Positions 27,508 through 37,502 of a stretch of 64,000 nucleotides of DNA are shown one piece after another; position 1 is the stretch's first letter, and each line of letters starts with the position of its first letter. A program made the translations under genes and the position numbers. This DNA comes from Gammaproteobacteria bacterium (lineage in GTDB: Bacteria; Pseudomonadota; Gammaproteobacteria; JABCZS01), in the NCBI GenBank assembly GCA_021773275.1, contig JAJFKJ010000028.1, forward strand, positions 1-64,000. Direction: 5' to 3'. Below the pieces are notes generated by a model, which was not told where the DNA came from, did no database searches, and saw only the letters and a list, made by a program, of their open reading frames with translations.

Positions 27508-29673
27508 ATGTGGATGATAAAGGGATCAGAAAGCCAAATAACTATCAATGGGCTTTTACAACAGCTACCAACAACCATTTTTTGGAAAGATAAAAACTCT
27601 GTGTACCTAGGTTGCTCGGAGCATATGGTACAGTTGGCAGGCTGTCAGTCAATTGATGACATAGTGGGCAAAACAGATTATGACCTTGCTTGGGCGGATG
27701 TGGCGCAGGCATTGATTAATAATGACAAAGAAGTCATGTTATCTGGTAAGACGCAAATTTTTCCGGAAAGTCTTCTTGTTGATAAAGGTGAGCTGGAAGT
27801 CTCTTTTACCATTAAAGCACCTTTGCGTGACGAGCACGGTGAGATCATCGGTGTTTTAGGTGTATCAAATTTTCTAACAGGCATGAGTGAGTTTTTAGGC
27901 ATTCCGATGCCGAAAGTGACAGCTGATGCTATTATTTCGCAAATCGAATCAGCCTATTTGCAAAGACTTTACCAAGATATTTCAGGTTGCACTGCAAAAT
28001 CAAATTTAACGGCCCTTCAATATGGCAAAAAAGTAAGAGACTATATTGAGAATTTAATTTCATTGTTGCCAGTACAAGTTTTCTGGATGGATTGTGATGG
28101 GGTATATAAAGGTGTAAACCAAGCCGTTGTAGATTTTTTAGGCTTGAAAGACAAGCATGAGCTTATTGGTAAAACTGCAGCCTATTTCACCGATAAACAA
28201 CCGACTGAAACATTAGCGCGCATTCAAGAGCAAAATAAAAATATTGTGCGCACGGGTGAACCGGTTTCCTCGGAACTTACCGGCATAAATAAAGATGGTA
28301 AAGAAATCTGTTGTGTTGTAAATAAAATGCCAATAAGAGATTCTGAAACCAATGAAGTCATTGGTATACTTGGTGTGGCTACCGACATTACTGAACGCAA
28401 GCGTATGGAAAAAGAGCTACAGCAAGCAAAAGAGCAAACGGAACGCGTATATCAGGCAGAGTCGGATTATTTACACAATTTATACCGTAATATTTCAGGG
28501 CAGCAGATGCCACAAGGAGCCACTGCTGAAAAAACAGCGCAGAAAATCTGGCATTACATCGAAAACTTGTTGTATCAGGTTCCGGTAGGTTTATTTTGGA
28601 TGGATAAAGAGGGTCGCTATTTGGGTGGCAATGATACTATTGAGCGCGTTATCCACCTAAAAGAGAAAGGCGGCATGATAGGGAAAACAAATGAAGAGCT
28701 TTTGTGGCCCGATATGATTGAGCAGATTAACAGGAATAATAAGCAAGTGCTTGAATCAGGCGAGATGAAGATTTTTGAGGAATACTATCGCGATGCAGAA
28801 AACCGACTAGCATATTACTTATCACATAAAGCCCCTATAAGAGATAACGAAACGGGAGAAGTAATAGGTCTAATCGGTGCTTCACTTGATATTACTGAGC
28901 GTAAACGCATGGAGCAGGAGTTGGGGCAAGCAAAAGAACGCTCCGAAGCTGCAAGCTTTGCAAAATCACATTTTTTAAGCAATATGCGTCATGACATTCG
29001 CACACCATTAAGTTGCATGGTGGGCTCGGCAAGAATATTAAAAAAATTGGAAGATGACCCCGAAAAAATGGAGTTCATCGACGGTATATTAGATTGCAGC
29101 GAAAGTTTGCTTAGCATGGTTACCGATATGCTCGAATATGACACTTTATCAGCAAAAGAACGTGCGATTCAGTTGGAGCCCGTGAGAATTAAAAAACTTG
29201 CTAAAGATGTTTTTCTGATGCTCGGCATGCTGGCGAAACGTAAGGGCATCGATTTACAGCTTAATATTGCTGACGATGTGCCTGAACGTATATTGATGGA
29301 TTCGTATCGTATGCAGCGCATTTTACTAAATCTTATCAGCAACGCCATCAAGTTTACTGATAAAGGCCACGTTGCCCTGAATATAGCCGTTAAGTATCAG
29401 GATATGAAAAGCATCGCGCTTAATATAGCGGTGCATGATACAGGGATTGGAATTCCAGAAGACAAACATGACAGTATTTTTGGCAAGTTTGTTCGTCTTG
29501 AAGTAAATAATAATAAACAGGCGGGTGATGGTTTAGGTTTAAGTATTGTTCATCAGTATGTGACAGAACTTAAAGGCTCCATCGCAGTGAGTAGTACACC
29601 AGGGGAAGGTAGTACTTTTTATTTAACAGTACCATGCCGTGTAACGGTAACGCAAAAGGAAGAAGCGCTATGA
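27508..29673 (+). CDS. Hybrid-free sensor histidine kinase with three PAS domains
   Basis: The protein has about 721 residues from the ATG at 27508; a GTG at 27457 and an ATG at 27514 are alternatives. Three PAS domains, each with its PAC-like end, lie at about 12-125, 175-300 and 345-475. They are followed by a HisKA domain with the phospho-acceptor H495 (MRHDIRTPLS) and a HATPase_c domain with the N-box LISNAIKF and G-box GDGLGLSIV. I see no membrane helix, so it senses a cytoplasmic signal. PAS2 and PAS3 share flanking sequence (ISG, IENL, FWMD), pointing to an internal duplication. Its stop overlaps the response-regulator start (ATGA). Confidence 0.92.
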   Translation: MWMIKGSESQITINGLLQQLPTTIFWKDKNSVYLGCSEHMVQLAGCQSIDDIVGKTDYDLAWADVAQALINNDKEVMLSGKTQIFPESLLVDKGELEVSFTIKAPLRDEHGEIIGVLGVSNFLTGMSEFLGIPMPKVTADAIISQIESAYLQRLYQDISGCTAKSNLTALQYGKKVRDYIENLISLLPVQVFWMDCDGVYKGVNQAVVDFLGLKDKHELIGKTAAYFTDKQPTETLARIQEQNKNIVRTGEPVSSELTGINKDGKEICCVVNKMPIRDSETNEVIGILGVATDITERKRMEKELQQAKEQTERVYQAESDYLHNLYRNISGQQMPQGATAEKTAQKIWHYIENLLYQVPVGLFWMDKEGRYLGGNDTIERVIHLKEKGGMIGKTNEELLWPDMIEQINRNNKQVLESGEMKIFEEYYRDAENRLAYYLSHKAPIRDNETGEVIGLIGASLDITERKRMEQELGQAKERSEAASFAKSHFLSNMRHDIRTPLSCMVGSARILKKLEDDPEKMEFIDGILDCSESLLSMVTDMLEYDTLSAKERAIQLEPVRIKKLAKDVFLMLGMLAKRKGIDLQLNIADDVPERILMDSYRMQRILLNLISNAIKFTDKGHVALNIAVKYQDMKSIALNIAVHDTGIGIPEDKHDSIFGKFVRLEVNNNKQAGDGLGLSIVHQYVTELKGSIAVSSTPGEGSTFYLTVPCRVTVTQKEEAL

Positions 29674-30077
29674 GAGTATTATTGGTAGAAGATGTGCCGT
29701 TGGCAGCAAAAATATCTGCTTTTTTGCTGCGAGCATTAAATTGTGAGGTTGACACAGTAGTAACCGGTCAAGATGCATTGCAACAGGTGATGATGGAACA
29801 TTATGATTTCATCTTGATGGACATTGGCTTGCCCGATTATGATGGGTTTACTGTCACTGAACGTATAAGGCAGTTTTCCGATGTGCCAATCTATGCGCTA
29901 ACTGCGCAGGCAGATGATGCACATCGCCAGCGTGCTTTTGCTTCAGATATGACTGGGTTTTTAACAAAGCCACTTGAAGATAAAGAAATCAAAAACATTA
30001 TGGCAAAAATAAAATATGCTGAACATTCCGCGAAGCATAAAGAAGTAATTGATGGTAACCATGAGCAAGTTGAATAA
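29670..30077 (+). CDS. Single-domain response regulator
   Basis: This 135-residue protein is a CheY-like receiver only. It shows the acidic pocket (VEDV), the phospho-acceptor Asp in FILMDIGLPDYDG, the switch Thr in ALTAQ, and the conserved Lys in LTKPLED. It starts on the ATGA overlap with the upstream kinase, so it is very likely its partner. There is no DNA-binding or enzymatic output domain, so it should act through protein contacts or as one step of a phosphorelay. The end overlaps the start of radA by 17 bases. Confidence 0.92.
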   Translation: MRVLLVEDVPLAAKISAFLLRALNCEVDTVVTGQDALQQVMMEHYDFILMDIGLPDYDGFTVTERIRQFSDVPIYALTAQADDAHRQRAFASDMTGFLTKPLEDKEIKNIMAKIKYAEHSAKHKEVIDGNHEQVE

Positions 30078-31422
30078 AGCGCAATATGTCTGTGATGCCT
30101 GTGGTGGTAGCTCGCCTAAGTGGGCTGGTTGTTGCCCTGATTGCGGGGCATGGAACACACTTACAGAAACAACAGCTATTGTTGCGAAAAAAACACGACA
30201 AAGGCAGGGGTATACTGGTGATACTCAAGCAAAAGTCCAACACATCAAAGATATCTCATTGGTCGAAGTGCCCCGTGCAACAACAAGCTTAAGTGAGCTT
30301 GATCGTGCATTGGGTGGTGGTTTGGTGCAAGGCTCGGTAGTGTTGATTGGTGGCGACCCAGGTATCGGTAAATCAACATTATTATTGCAAGCCGTCGCGA
30401 ACCTGAGTAAAGATGCGCCTGTTTTATATGTGACAGGCGAGGAATCTCTGCAGCAAGTTTCAATGCGTGCGCACCGATTGGATTTAAAAGATGCCGATGT
30501 AAAGCTTCTTGCAGAAACTCAGCTGGAAACAATTTTACAAAAAGCCCAAGAAGAAAAACCGCAGGTATTGGTTATCGACTCCATTCAAACGGTGTACACA
30601 GAGCAGTTGCAGTCAGCGCCTGGTTCAGTAAGCCAAGTGCGTGAGACAGCTGCGCAATTAGTGCAGTTTGCAAAGCAAACACAAACAGCCATATTTTTGA
30701 TTGGCCATGTGACAAAAGAGGGCGCGCTCGCGGGTCCGCGCGTATTAGAGCATATGGTTGATACAGTTTTATATTTTGAAGGGCAAAGCGATGCACGTTT
30801 TCGCGTGATGCGTGCAGTGAAAAACCGTTTTGGCGCGGTTAATGAGCTTGGCGTTTTTGCAATGACGGACAAAGGCTTAAAAGAAGTTGCAAACCCTTCG
30901 GCAATATTTTTATCACGCAACGAACAAGTCGTTTCTGGCAGTGCAGTCATGGTTACTTGGGAAGGCTCGCGGCCCTTGTTAGTAGAGTTGCAAGCGCTGG
31001 TCGATCAATCGCACCTAGGTAATCCACGTCGTGTCACCGTTGGCATTGACCCGAATCGTTTAACCATGGCCTTAGCTATATTACATCGTCATGGTGGTGT
31101 CGCCACATACGACCAGGATGTTTTTGTAAATGTTGTGGGTGGTGTTCGCCTCAGTGAAACGGGCAGCGACCTGGCATTAATGCTCGCTGTGATGTCGAGC
31201 TTGCGTAACCAGAGCTTGCCTCAAGACATGGTTATATTCGGTGAAGTAGGTCTAGGCGGCGAAATTCGCCCGGTGCCCGGTGGCCATGAGCGTATTAAAG
31301 AAGCCCAAAAACATGGTTTCACCAAAGCCATTGTGCCCGCTGCCAATGTTAAAAAAGCCAAATTCGATGGCATTCAAGTTATCCCCGTCTCCCATATTAA
31401 GCAGGCTTTAGAGCAGGTCTGA
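30061..31422 (+). CDS. radA: DNA repair protein RadA
   Basis: RadA is a RecA-related branch-migration helicase that helps process recombination intermediates. It has about 453 residues, with an N-terminal C4 zinc finger (CDACG and CCPDCG), Walker A GGDPGIGKST near 95, the RadA-specific KNRFG motif near 254, and a C-terminal Lon-protease-like domain (FGEVGLGGEIRPV). The ATG at 30061 lies inside the end of the response-regulator gene, so the genes overlap and are probably cotranscribed. Confidence 0.95.
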   Translation: MSKLNKAQYVCDACGGSSPKWAGCCPDCGAWNTLTETTAIVAKKTRQRQGYTGDTQAKVQHIKDISLVEVPRATTSLSELDRALGGGLVQGSVVLIGGDPGIGKSTLLLQAVANLSKDAPVLYVTGEESLQQVSMRAHRLDLKDADVKLLAETQLETILQKAQEEKPQVLVIDSIQTVYTEQLQSAPGSVSQVRETAAQLVQFAKQTQTAIFLIGHVTKEGALAGPRVLEHMVDTVLYFEGQSDARFRVMRAVKNRFGAVNELGVFAMTDKGLKEVANPSAIFLSRNEQVVSGSAVMVTWEGSRPLLVELQALVDQSHLGNPRRVTVGIDPNRLTMALAILHRHGGVATYDQDVFVNVVGGVRLSETGSDLALMLAVMSSLRNQSLPQDMVIFGEVGLGGEIRPVPGGHERIKEAQKHGFTKAIVPAANVKKAKFDGIQVIPVSHIKQALEQV

Positions 31423-31511
31423 CTGAGATCCGTGACTTAGGCCGGGTAATTCTGGCTTCTCACCCTATATCAGTGTAAAATGGTGCCTCTATTAACCGGG
31501 GAAAGGGGCTT

Positions 31512-32771
31512 ATGTACACCATGGATATGCGAATCGAAGATTTTGACCCAGAATTGGGCCAGGCAATGGCGAAAGAAGTTATCCGCCAAGAAGAGCACAT
31601 TGAGTTGATTGCCTCAGAAAACTACGCCAGCCCCCGTGTATTAGAAGCCCAAGGCTCTGTTTTAACAAATAAATATGCAGAAGGTTACCCTGGTAGACGC
31701 TATTATGGTGGCTGCGAGCATGTTGATGTTGCTGAGCAACTAGCGATTGACCGTGTCAAAAAACTATTTGGTGCTGACTACGCCAACGTGCAGCCACATT
31801 CTGGTTCACAGGCCAATGCCGCAGTGTATATGGCATTGCTTAATCCGGGCGATACAGTGCTGGGCATGAGCTTGAACGAAGGTGGTCATCTGACCCATGG
31901 TTCGAAAGTGAACTTTTCAGGCAAGATTTATAATGCTATTCAATACGGCTTGGACCCAGAAACAGAAATGATTGACTATGCACGTGTGGCAGAGCTTGCG
32001 CGTGAGCATAAACCGAAAATGATAGTAGCTGGTTTTTCTGCTTACTCACGCGAGGTTGATTGGTCAAAATTCCGCGAAATTGCTGATGAGGTTGGCGCTT
32101 ATTTGATGGTAGACATGGCGCATGTGGCTGGCTTAATTGCAGCAGATTTATACCCTAACCCGATACCTTATGCCGATGTTGTTACTTCTACAACGCATAA
32201 AACATTGCGCGGCCCACGAGGCGGTATTATTCTTGCACGCGAAAACCCTGAGCTGACTAAAAAGTTTAATTCCTTGGTGTTTCCTGGTACCCAGGGTGGC
32301 CCACTGATGCATGTGATTGCAGGTAAGGCCGTAGCATTCAAAGAGGCCCTAGAGCCTGAATTTAAAATGTACCAGCAACAAGTGGTAAAAAATTCGCAAG
32401 CCATGGCAGATACCATGATCAAACGCGGTTACCATATTGTTTCAGGTGGTACGGATAATCATTTATTTTTGGTGTCATTGATTAGTAAAGGCATTACTGG
32501 CCAGGCGGCGGAAGAAGCTTTAGGTGAGGCATTTATTACGGTTAATAAAAATTCTGTGCCTAACGATCCAGAAAAGCCATTTGTTACCAGTGGTCTGCGC
32601 ATAGGTTCGCCAGCGATTACAACGCGTGGTTTTAATGAAAAAGATTCAACAGATTTAGCAAATTGGATTTGCGATATTCTAGATGATTTAAGCAATAAAG
32701 AAGTAATAGTTGATGTTAAGAAAAAAGTTTTAGAGATTTGCAAACGTTTGCCCGTTTACAAAAAAAACTAA
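31512..32771 (+). CDS. glyA: Serine hydroxymethyltransferase
   Basis: GlyA converts serine and tetrahydrofolate into glycine and methylene-tetrahydrofolate using pyridoxal phosphate. The protein has 419 residues, normal for the bacterial family. The PLP-lysine motif is [14 protein letters not shown] near 225, and the N-terminal [10 protein letters not shown] region is intact. The start follows GGGAAAGGGG. It heads the glyA-nrdR-ribD series that is common in proteobacteria. Confidence 0.97.
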   Translation: MYTMDMRIEDFDPELGQAMAKEVIRQEEHIELIASENYASPRVLEAQGSVLTNKYAEGYPGRRYYGGCEHVDVAEQLAIDRVKKLFGADYANVQPHSGSQANAAVYMALLNPGDTVLGMSLNEGGHLTHGSKVNFSGKIYNAIQYGLDPETEMIDYARVAELAREHKPKMIVAGFSAYSREVDWSKFREIADEVGAYLMVDMAHVAGLIAADLYPNPIPYADVVTSTTHKTLRGPRGGIILARENPELTKKFNSLVFPGTQGGPLMHVIAGKAVAFKEALEPEFKMYQQQVVKNSQAMADTMIKRGYHIVSGGTDNHLFLVSLISKGITGQAAEEALGEAFITVNKNSVPNDPEKPFVTSGLRIGSPAITTRGFNEKDSTDLANWICDILDDLSNKEVIVDVKKKVLEICKRLPVYKKN

Positions 32772-32790
32772 CAATCAAGGAAGGTTCTTA

Positions 32791-33261
32791 ATGCGGTGCA
32801 TGTATTGTGAAGCAGAAGATACGAAAGTAATAGATTCACGCTTAGTCGGCGTCGGTAAGCAGGTGCGTAGACGCAGACGTTGTTTGCATTGTGGTGAACG
32901 GTTTACCACTTATGAAAATGCAGAGCTCTCATTGCCACGTATAGTGAAACGAGATGGTTCACGTGTGAATTTTGACGAACAGAAATTACGTGCCGGTATG
33001 TTGCGTGCACTAGAGAAACGCCCCGTGGCAGCTGAAAGTATTGAGGCGGTTATTCAGCAAGTAAAACACAAATTACAAGGCATTGGCGACCGAGAAGTCC
33101 CAGCACGAATGATTGGTGAGTGGGTGATGCTAGCTTTACGCAGCTTAGATGAAGTTGCTTATGTTCGCTTTGCATCAGTATATCGTAGCTTCCAGGATGT
33201 TAAAGCATTCAAAGAAGAAATTGATCGCTTAACTGAAGTGACAGAAAGCGTCACTGAATAA
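32791..33261 (+). CDS. nrdR: Transcriptional repressor NrdR
   Basis: NrdR represses ribonucleotide reductase genes when its ATP-cone senses high dATP. The 156-residue length is typical. An N-terminal zinc ribbon (CMYC and [12 protein letters not shown]) precedes an ATP-cone domain at about 49-139 (the [15 protein letters not shown] segment). It lies between glyA and ribD, the usual place in gammaproteobacteria. Confidence 0.96.
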   Translation: MRCMYCEAEDTKVIDSRLVGVGKQVRRRRRCLHCGERFTTYENAELSLPRIVKRDGSRVNFDEQKLRAGMLRALEKRPVAAESIEAVIQQVKHKLQGIGDREVPARMIGEWVMLALRSLDEVAYVRFASVYRSFQDVKAFKEEIDRLTEVTESVTE

Positions 33262-33267
33262 TAAATT

Positions 33268-34386
33268 ATGAAAACATATACAGAAAAAGACATTTACTTT
33301 ATGCAGGAAGCAATAAAGTTAGCCAAACAAGGTGAGTATACTGCGCGCCCTAATCCTTGTGTGGGAGCGGTATTGGTACGTGATGGTAAAATTGTTGGCC
33401 AAGGTTATCATCAGTATTACGGCGGCGAACATGCTGAACTTATGGCTATCAAGCAAGCTGGGGATTTAGCAAAAGGTTCTAGCTGTTATGTTACTTTGGA
33501 GCCATGCAGTCATCATGGTAAAACAGCACCCTGCGTTGACGCATTGATTGCTGCAGGTGTGAAAAAAGTGATCGTCGCTGAACAAGATCCAAACCCACAA
33601 GTGAATGGCCAAGGTATTAAAAAGCTGCAAGACAATGGCATTACTGTTGCGAAAGGTTTGCTGCAATTGCAAGCGAGAACGTTTAACACTGCTTTTCACC
33701 ATCGTATGCAAAAGCAACGCCCCTTTGTTGTTGTGAAGTCGGCCATGAGTTTTGATGGACGCACAGCAATGAAAGATGGTTCCAGCAAATGGATTACAGG
33801 AAGTGAATCACGCGTCATGGCGCATAAGCTTCGCGCCAAGGCTGATGCCATCATTACAGGCATCGACACAGTATTGGCGGATAACCCCGCAATGACAGTG
33901 CGCAGTGAAACCATTATCAGCGCAGCCCATTTTAAACAGCCTAAGCGAGTGATTCTAGATTCGCGTTTGCGTATACCGTTAGATGCAAAAATTTTACAGC
34001 AAACAGGCGAAACCATTATTGCAACAACAAGCAATGATCTGGAAAAAATTAAAAAAGCAGAAGCTAAAGGTGCTACCGTCTGGAAAATGCAAGGCGAAAA
34101 AATAAATTTACATGAACTGTTGCAACGTTTATTGCAAATAGAATGCCATCATGTTTTGGTGGAAGCGGGCGCAACACTAAGCAGCGCGTTTTGGCAGGAA
34201 AAACTGGTAAATGAGTGGCATGTTTTTGTCGCGCCAAAGTTAATGGGCAATGCAGCAAAACCTGTATTAAATTTAGATGTCCCAGACCTTGCATCTGCAC
34301 ACGCATTAGAATTGGTTGCCACAAATATGGTTGGAGATGATCTGCATCTTGTGTTTAAACCAGAAACACAGCAGGAGAATAAATAA
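33268..34386 (+). CDS. ribD: Bifunctional riboflavin deaminase/reductase RibD
   Basis: RibD carries out the second and third steps of riboflavin synthesis: deamination of the pyrimidine intermediate and reduction of its ribose. The 372-residue protein has an N-terminal deaminase with zinc ligands in HAELMAI and LEPCSHHGKTAPC, and a C-terminal reductase at about 150-365 (SFDGRTA and WITGSESR). It overlaps ribE by one base and is part of the rib operon. Confidence 0.96.
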   Translation: MKTYTEKDIYFMQEAIKLAKQGEYTARPNPCVGAVLVRDGKIVGQGYHQYYGGEHAELMAIKQAGDLAKGSSCYVTLEPCSHHGKTAPCVDALIAAGVKKVIVAEQDPNPQVNGQGIKKLQDNGITVAKGLLQLQARTFNTAFHHRMQKQRPFVVVKSAMSFDGRTAMKDGSSKWITGSESRVMAHKLRAKADAIITGIDTVLADNPAMTVRSETIISAAHFKQPKRVILDSRLRIPLDAKILQQTGETIIATTSNDLEKIKKAEAKGATVWKMQGEKINLHELLQRLLQIECHHVLVEAGATLSSAFWQEKLVNEWHVFVAPKLMGNAAKPVLNLDVPDLASAHALELVATNMVGDDLHLVFKPETQQENK

Positions 34387-35051
34387 TGTTTACGGGACTT
34401 GTTTCACATATTGGCACGATTAAAACTGTGCAAAAGCATGCCAGTGATATTACTGTGACGATAGAGGTGGATGAATATTTTTGCGAGAATATTAAGCTTG
34501 GTGATAGTATTTCAGTTGACGGCGTATGCTTGACAGTTGTTGATTTTACACAAAATAGTTTTACAGTCGATGTTTCAATGGAAACAATCAGCTGCACGAC
34601 CTTCAGTAATGCCTGCGAAGGTTTAAACATTAACTTAGAGAAGTGCTTGACGCTTAGTACACCTATTGGTGGTCATCTGCTTACAGGCCATATTCACGGT
34701 GTCGGTGTGATTCATGCTGTATATGATGACGGTAGGGCGAAGATTTTTGAGATTGATATGCCTGAAGAGCTGATGAAATATTTTGCACCCAAAGGTACTG
34801 TGGCCTTGAATGGCATCAGTTTGACAATAAATTTTGTAGGTACACAGGGCATTAAAATAAGCTGTATACCGCACACAATAGAGAAAACAACATTACAGTA
34901 CAAGCAACCTGGCGATCGCATCAATGTAGAGGTTGATGTATTGATGTTATACTTGGATCGCTTATTGACTAATGAGTCAACAGACGATGTTCGTTTGTTA
35001 GATATAGAAATATTACAGCGTATTGTTGGCACATCACGCACCGAGCATTGA
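34386..35051 (+). CDS. ribE: Riboflavin synthase alpha chain
   Basis: Riboflavin synthase dismutates two lumazine molecules to riboflavin. The 221-residue protein has the two tandem lumazine-binding barrels: MFTGLV with SVDGVCLT in the first half and HIHGVG with LNGISLTIN in the second. It overlaps ribD and is followed by ribB, in line with the pathway operon. Confidence 0.95.
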   Translation: MFTGLVSHIGTIKTVQKHASDITVTIEVDEYFCENIKLGDSISVDGVCLTVVDFTQNSFTVDVSMETISCTTFSNACEGLNINLEKCLTLSTPIGGHLLTGHIHGVGVIHAVYDDGRAKIFEIDMPEELMKYFAPKGTVALNGISLTINFVGTQGIKISCIPHTIEKTTLQYKQPGDRINVEVDVLMLYLDRLLTNESTDDVRLLDIEILQRIVGTSRTEH

Positions 35052-35061
35052 GGAGATATTT

Positions 35062-35775
35062 ATGAACACAAACATGGATAACATTTCAGTATTGCACACC
35101 CCGGGTTTTGATAGTCCGAAGGCCTTGATCGAAGCAATTGCACGCGGCCATATGGTGGTATTGCTTGATAACGAAGATCGTGAAAATGAAGGTGATTTAG
35201 TGATGGCAGCACAACATGTCGAGCCTGAACATATCAACTTCATGACACAATTTGCTCGTGGTCTTGTATGCTTAACCATTACCCCAGAGAAAGCAGAAGA
35301 ATTGAAGTTGCCAAAAATGGTGTCGCATAACACCAACCCTTATGAAACAAATTTCACCATATCAATTGAAGCAGCAGAGGGCGTGACAACAGGTATTTCT
35401 GCATTTGATCGTGCACTTACGATTCAAGCGGCAGCAAAAGCAGATGCAAAACCTGAAGACTTAGTACGCCCTGGCCATATTTTCCCGATAGTCTCAAAAC
35501 CTGGTGGCATTTTAGAACGCCCGGGGCATACAGAAGCGAGTGTTGATTTGGCACGCTTGGCAGACCTTGAGCCTGCTGCAGTCATTGTGGAAATCATGAG
35601 CGCTGATGGCACAATGGCAAGACGTGATGAATTAATGAAATTTGCGCACAAACATCAATTAAAAATAGGCACGATTGCTGATTTAATTCAGTATCGCCGC
35701 GTGCTTGAGCGTTACCGTGAAAATAAAACCGCACAGAACATAGTGAAATTAAAACCTGAGAACGCCATATCATGA
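35062..35775 (+). CDS. ribB: 3,4-dihydroxy-2-butanone 4-phosphate synthase, monofunctional
   Basis: RibB makes the four-carbon precursor of riboflavin from ribulose 5-phosphate. From the ATG at 35062 (preceded by GAGGAGA) the protein has 237 residues. The active-site loop DNEDRENEGDL and the later HTEASVDLARL are intact. Many bacteria with this operon have a fused RibBA with a GTP cyclohydrolase II domain; here the RibA part is absent, so RibA must be encoded elsewhere. It overlaps ribH (ATGA). Confidence 0.94.
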   Translation: MNTNMDNISVLHTPGFDSPKALIEAIARGHMVVLLDNEDRENEGDLVMAAQHVEPEHINFMTQFARGLVCLTITPEKAEELKLPKMVSHNTNPYETNFTISIEAAEGVTTGISAFDRALTIQAAAKADAKPEDLVRPGHIFPIVSKPGGILERPGHTEASVDLARLADLEPAAVIVEIMSADGTMARRDELMKFAHKHQLKIGTIADLIQYRRVLERYRENKTAQNIVKLKPENAIS

Positions 35776-36200
35776 GCAGCATACAAGGTGAAATAGTAAT
35801 AGTCGTAGCGCGGTTTAACGAGCCCGTTACTCGTGTTTTATTGCAGGGTGCTGAAGACATGTTGCGACAACTAGGTATAGATGCTGCGCAGATCAAAGTG
35901 GTTTGGGTGCCAGGTGCATATGAAATTCCTTTTGCAATGCAAAAGTATCTGCAGTCTAAAATAGTTGTGGGCGGTATTGCCCTAGGTGCCGTTATTCGTG
36001 GCGAGACCTCACATTATGATTTTGTTGCGGGTGAATGTTCGCAAGGTGTCATGCGAGTCATGTTGGATACAAAAAAACCAATAGCCTTTGGCGTTTTGAC
36101 AACCGAGAACAGCGAGCAAGCGTATGCACGTGCTGATGGCGAAAAGGGTAACAAGGGCGCAGAAGCCGCCGAAGTATTATACGAGATGATTAAATTATGA
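35772..36200 (+). CDS. ribH: 6,7-dimethyl-8-ribityllumazine synthase
   Basis: RibH condenses the products of RibB and RibD to lumazine, the substrate of RibE. The 142-residue protein has the expected VARFNEPVTRVLL, WVPGAYEIPFA, and GAVIRGETSHYDFVAGE segments with the catalytic His. It overlaps ribB upstream and nusB downstream (4 bases each). Confidence 0.95.
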   Translation: MSSIQGEIVIVVARFNEPVTRVLLQGAEDMLRQLGIDAAQIKVVWVPGAYEIPFAMQKYLQSKIVVGGIALGAVIRGETSHYDFVAGECSQGVMRVMLDTKKPIAFGVLTTENSEQAYARADGEKGNKGAEAAEVLYEMIKL

Positions 36201-36619
36201 CCTCACCGATTACCTTGCGTAAAAAAGCACGTCGACTTGCAGTCCAAGGTTTATACCAATGGGAAATGGCCGACGACACCCCGACGAATATCCAAGCTCA
36301 AATTTTATCGCACAACGATACCAAACGCTTTGATGTCGAATATTTTAATGAGGTTTTTTTAGGTGCTATAGCCGAAAAATCAGAACTTGATGAGTTGATT
36401 ATTGGCCACGCATCTAGAGCTGCCAAAGACATTAGTCCAATTGAGCATGCGGTTTTGTTGTTAGCAGTTTTTGAACTGCAAAACCGACTTGATATTCCTT
36501 ATAAAGTCACAATCAATGAAGCTCTATCATTGTCAAAAGAATTTGGCGCGAATGAAGCACATAAATTTGTCAACGCCGTTTTGGATAAAATAGCTAAAGA
36601 CATTAGACCTGATGAATGA
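36197..36619 (+). CDS. nusB: Transcription antitermination factor NusB
   Basis: NusB joins NusE in the antitermination complex for ribosomal RNA operons. The 140-residue all-helical protein begins with the typical RRLAVQGLYQWE segment and ends with FVNAVLDKIAKD. The ribH-nusB-thiL order is conserved in gammaproteobacteria. Confidence 0.95.
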   Translation: MTSPITLRKKARRLAVQGLYQWEMADDTPTNIQAQILSHNDTKRFDVEYFNEVFLGAIAEKSELDELIIGHASRAAKDISPIEHAVLLLAVFELQNRLDIPYKVTINEALSLSKEFGANEAHKFVNAVLDKIAKDIRPDE

Positions 36620-37502
36620 ATTTCAGTTGATAGAAAAATACTTTCAGGATTTACTGCCTGATAACACCACAACAACACTAGGCATAGGCGATGATGCTGC
36701 ATTGATAGCACCAAAGCTTGATCAGGAACTGGCTATATCCGTTGATACCTTGGTAGAAAACCGGCATTTTTATTCTGATGAGAAACCAGACGTCATTGCA
36801 CATAAGGCCCTAGCCGTTAATTTAAGTGATATGGCAGCGATGGGCGCAGAACCTACAGGTTTTTTATTAGCATTAACTTTGCCTAAAATTGATAAAGCTT
36901 GGTTAGAGAGTTTCTCGCAGGGTTTAAAAGATGTAGCGCAGCAATATAAGCTTTCTTTATTAGGCGGCGATACCACCAAAGGTCCGCTCAACATCAGTAT
37001 CACGATACTGGGTAATGTACCCAAAGGCCAAGCATTAACCAGAAAAGGCGCGAAAGCAGGCGAATTTGTATTTGTAAGTGGCACCTTGGGCGCAGCCGCG
37101 TATCAAAAACCAACACCCCAAATTGAACTCGGTTTAGCATTGCGTGGCATAGCTACTAGTTGCATTGATATTTCTGATGGTTTAGCGCAAGATTGCCAAC
37201 ATATACTGCAGCAATCAAATTGTGGTGCATGCATCAATGTTGAAGCACTACCGATACACCCAGAAGTATTGCAAAATATGCCAGAACAAGAAGCACAACA
37301 ATTAGCATTAACCGGTGGCGATGATTATCAACTGCTGTTTACAGCGCCGGCTAATGCCAAGACAAAAATTAAGGAACTTGCGCAGCAGCTGCAAGTGTCT
37401 ATCACGAAAATTGGTGAAATCACCACAGATAATGCGCTAATATTAAATTTAAACGGCAATAGGCTCGATTGGAATTTACAAGGCTGGGATCATTTTTTAT
37501 GA
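36612..37502 (+). CDS. thiL: Thiamine-monophosphate kinase
   Basis: ThiL phosphorylates thiamine monophosphate to thiamine pyrophosphate, the last step of the pathway whose other genes lie at 54.7-60 kb. The 296-residue protein has the ATP-binding GIGDDAALI near the start, VNLSDMAAMGA, LLGGDTT, and ISDGLAQD. Overlaps nusB by 8 bases and pgpA by ATGA. Confidence 0.95.
   Translation: MNEFQLIEKYFQDLLPDNTTTTLGIGDDAALIAPKLDQELAISVDTLVENRHFYSDEKPDVIAHKALAVNLSDMAAMGAEPTGFLLALTLPKIDKAWLESFSQGLKDVAQQYKLSLLGGDTTKGPLNISITILGNVPKGQALTRKGAKAGEFVFVSGTLGAAAYQKPTPQIELGLALRGIATSCIDISDGLAQDCQHILQQSNCGACINVEALPIHPEVLQNMPEQEAQQLALTGGDDYQLLFTAPANAKTKIKELAQQLQVSITKIGEITTDNALILNLNGNRLDWNLQGWDHFL

Noticed and set aside
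31423-31511. Riboswitch upstream of glyA
   Set aside because: The gap is only 89 bases and lacks the conserved blocks of glycine, SAM or THF aptamers.
33262-33267. FMN riboswitch before the riboflavin genes
   Set aside because: Only six bases separate nrdR and ribD, so there is no room for an aptamer.
34712-35041. 109-residue minus-strand open frame across the end of ribE
   Set aside because: Antisense to a well-conserved gene in a compact operon, with no supporting signal.
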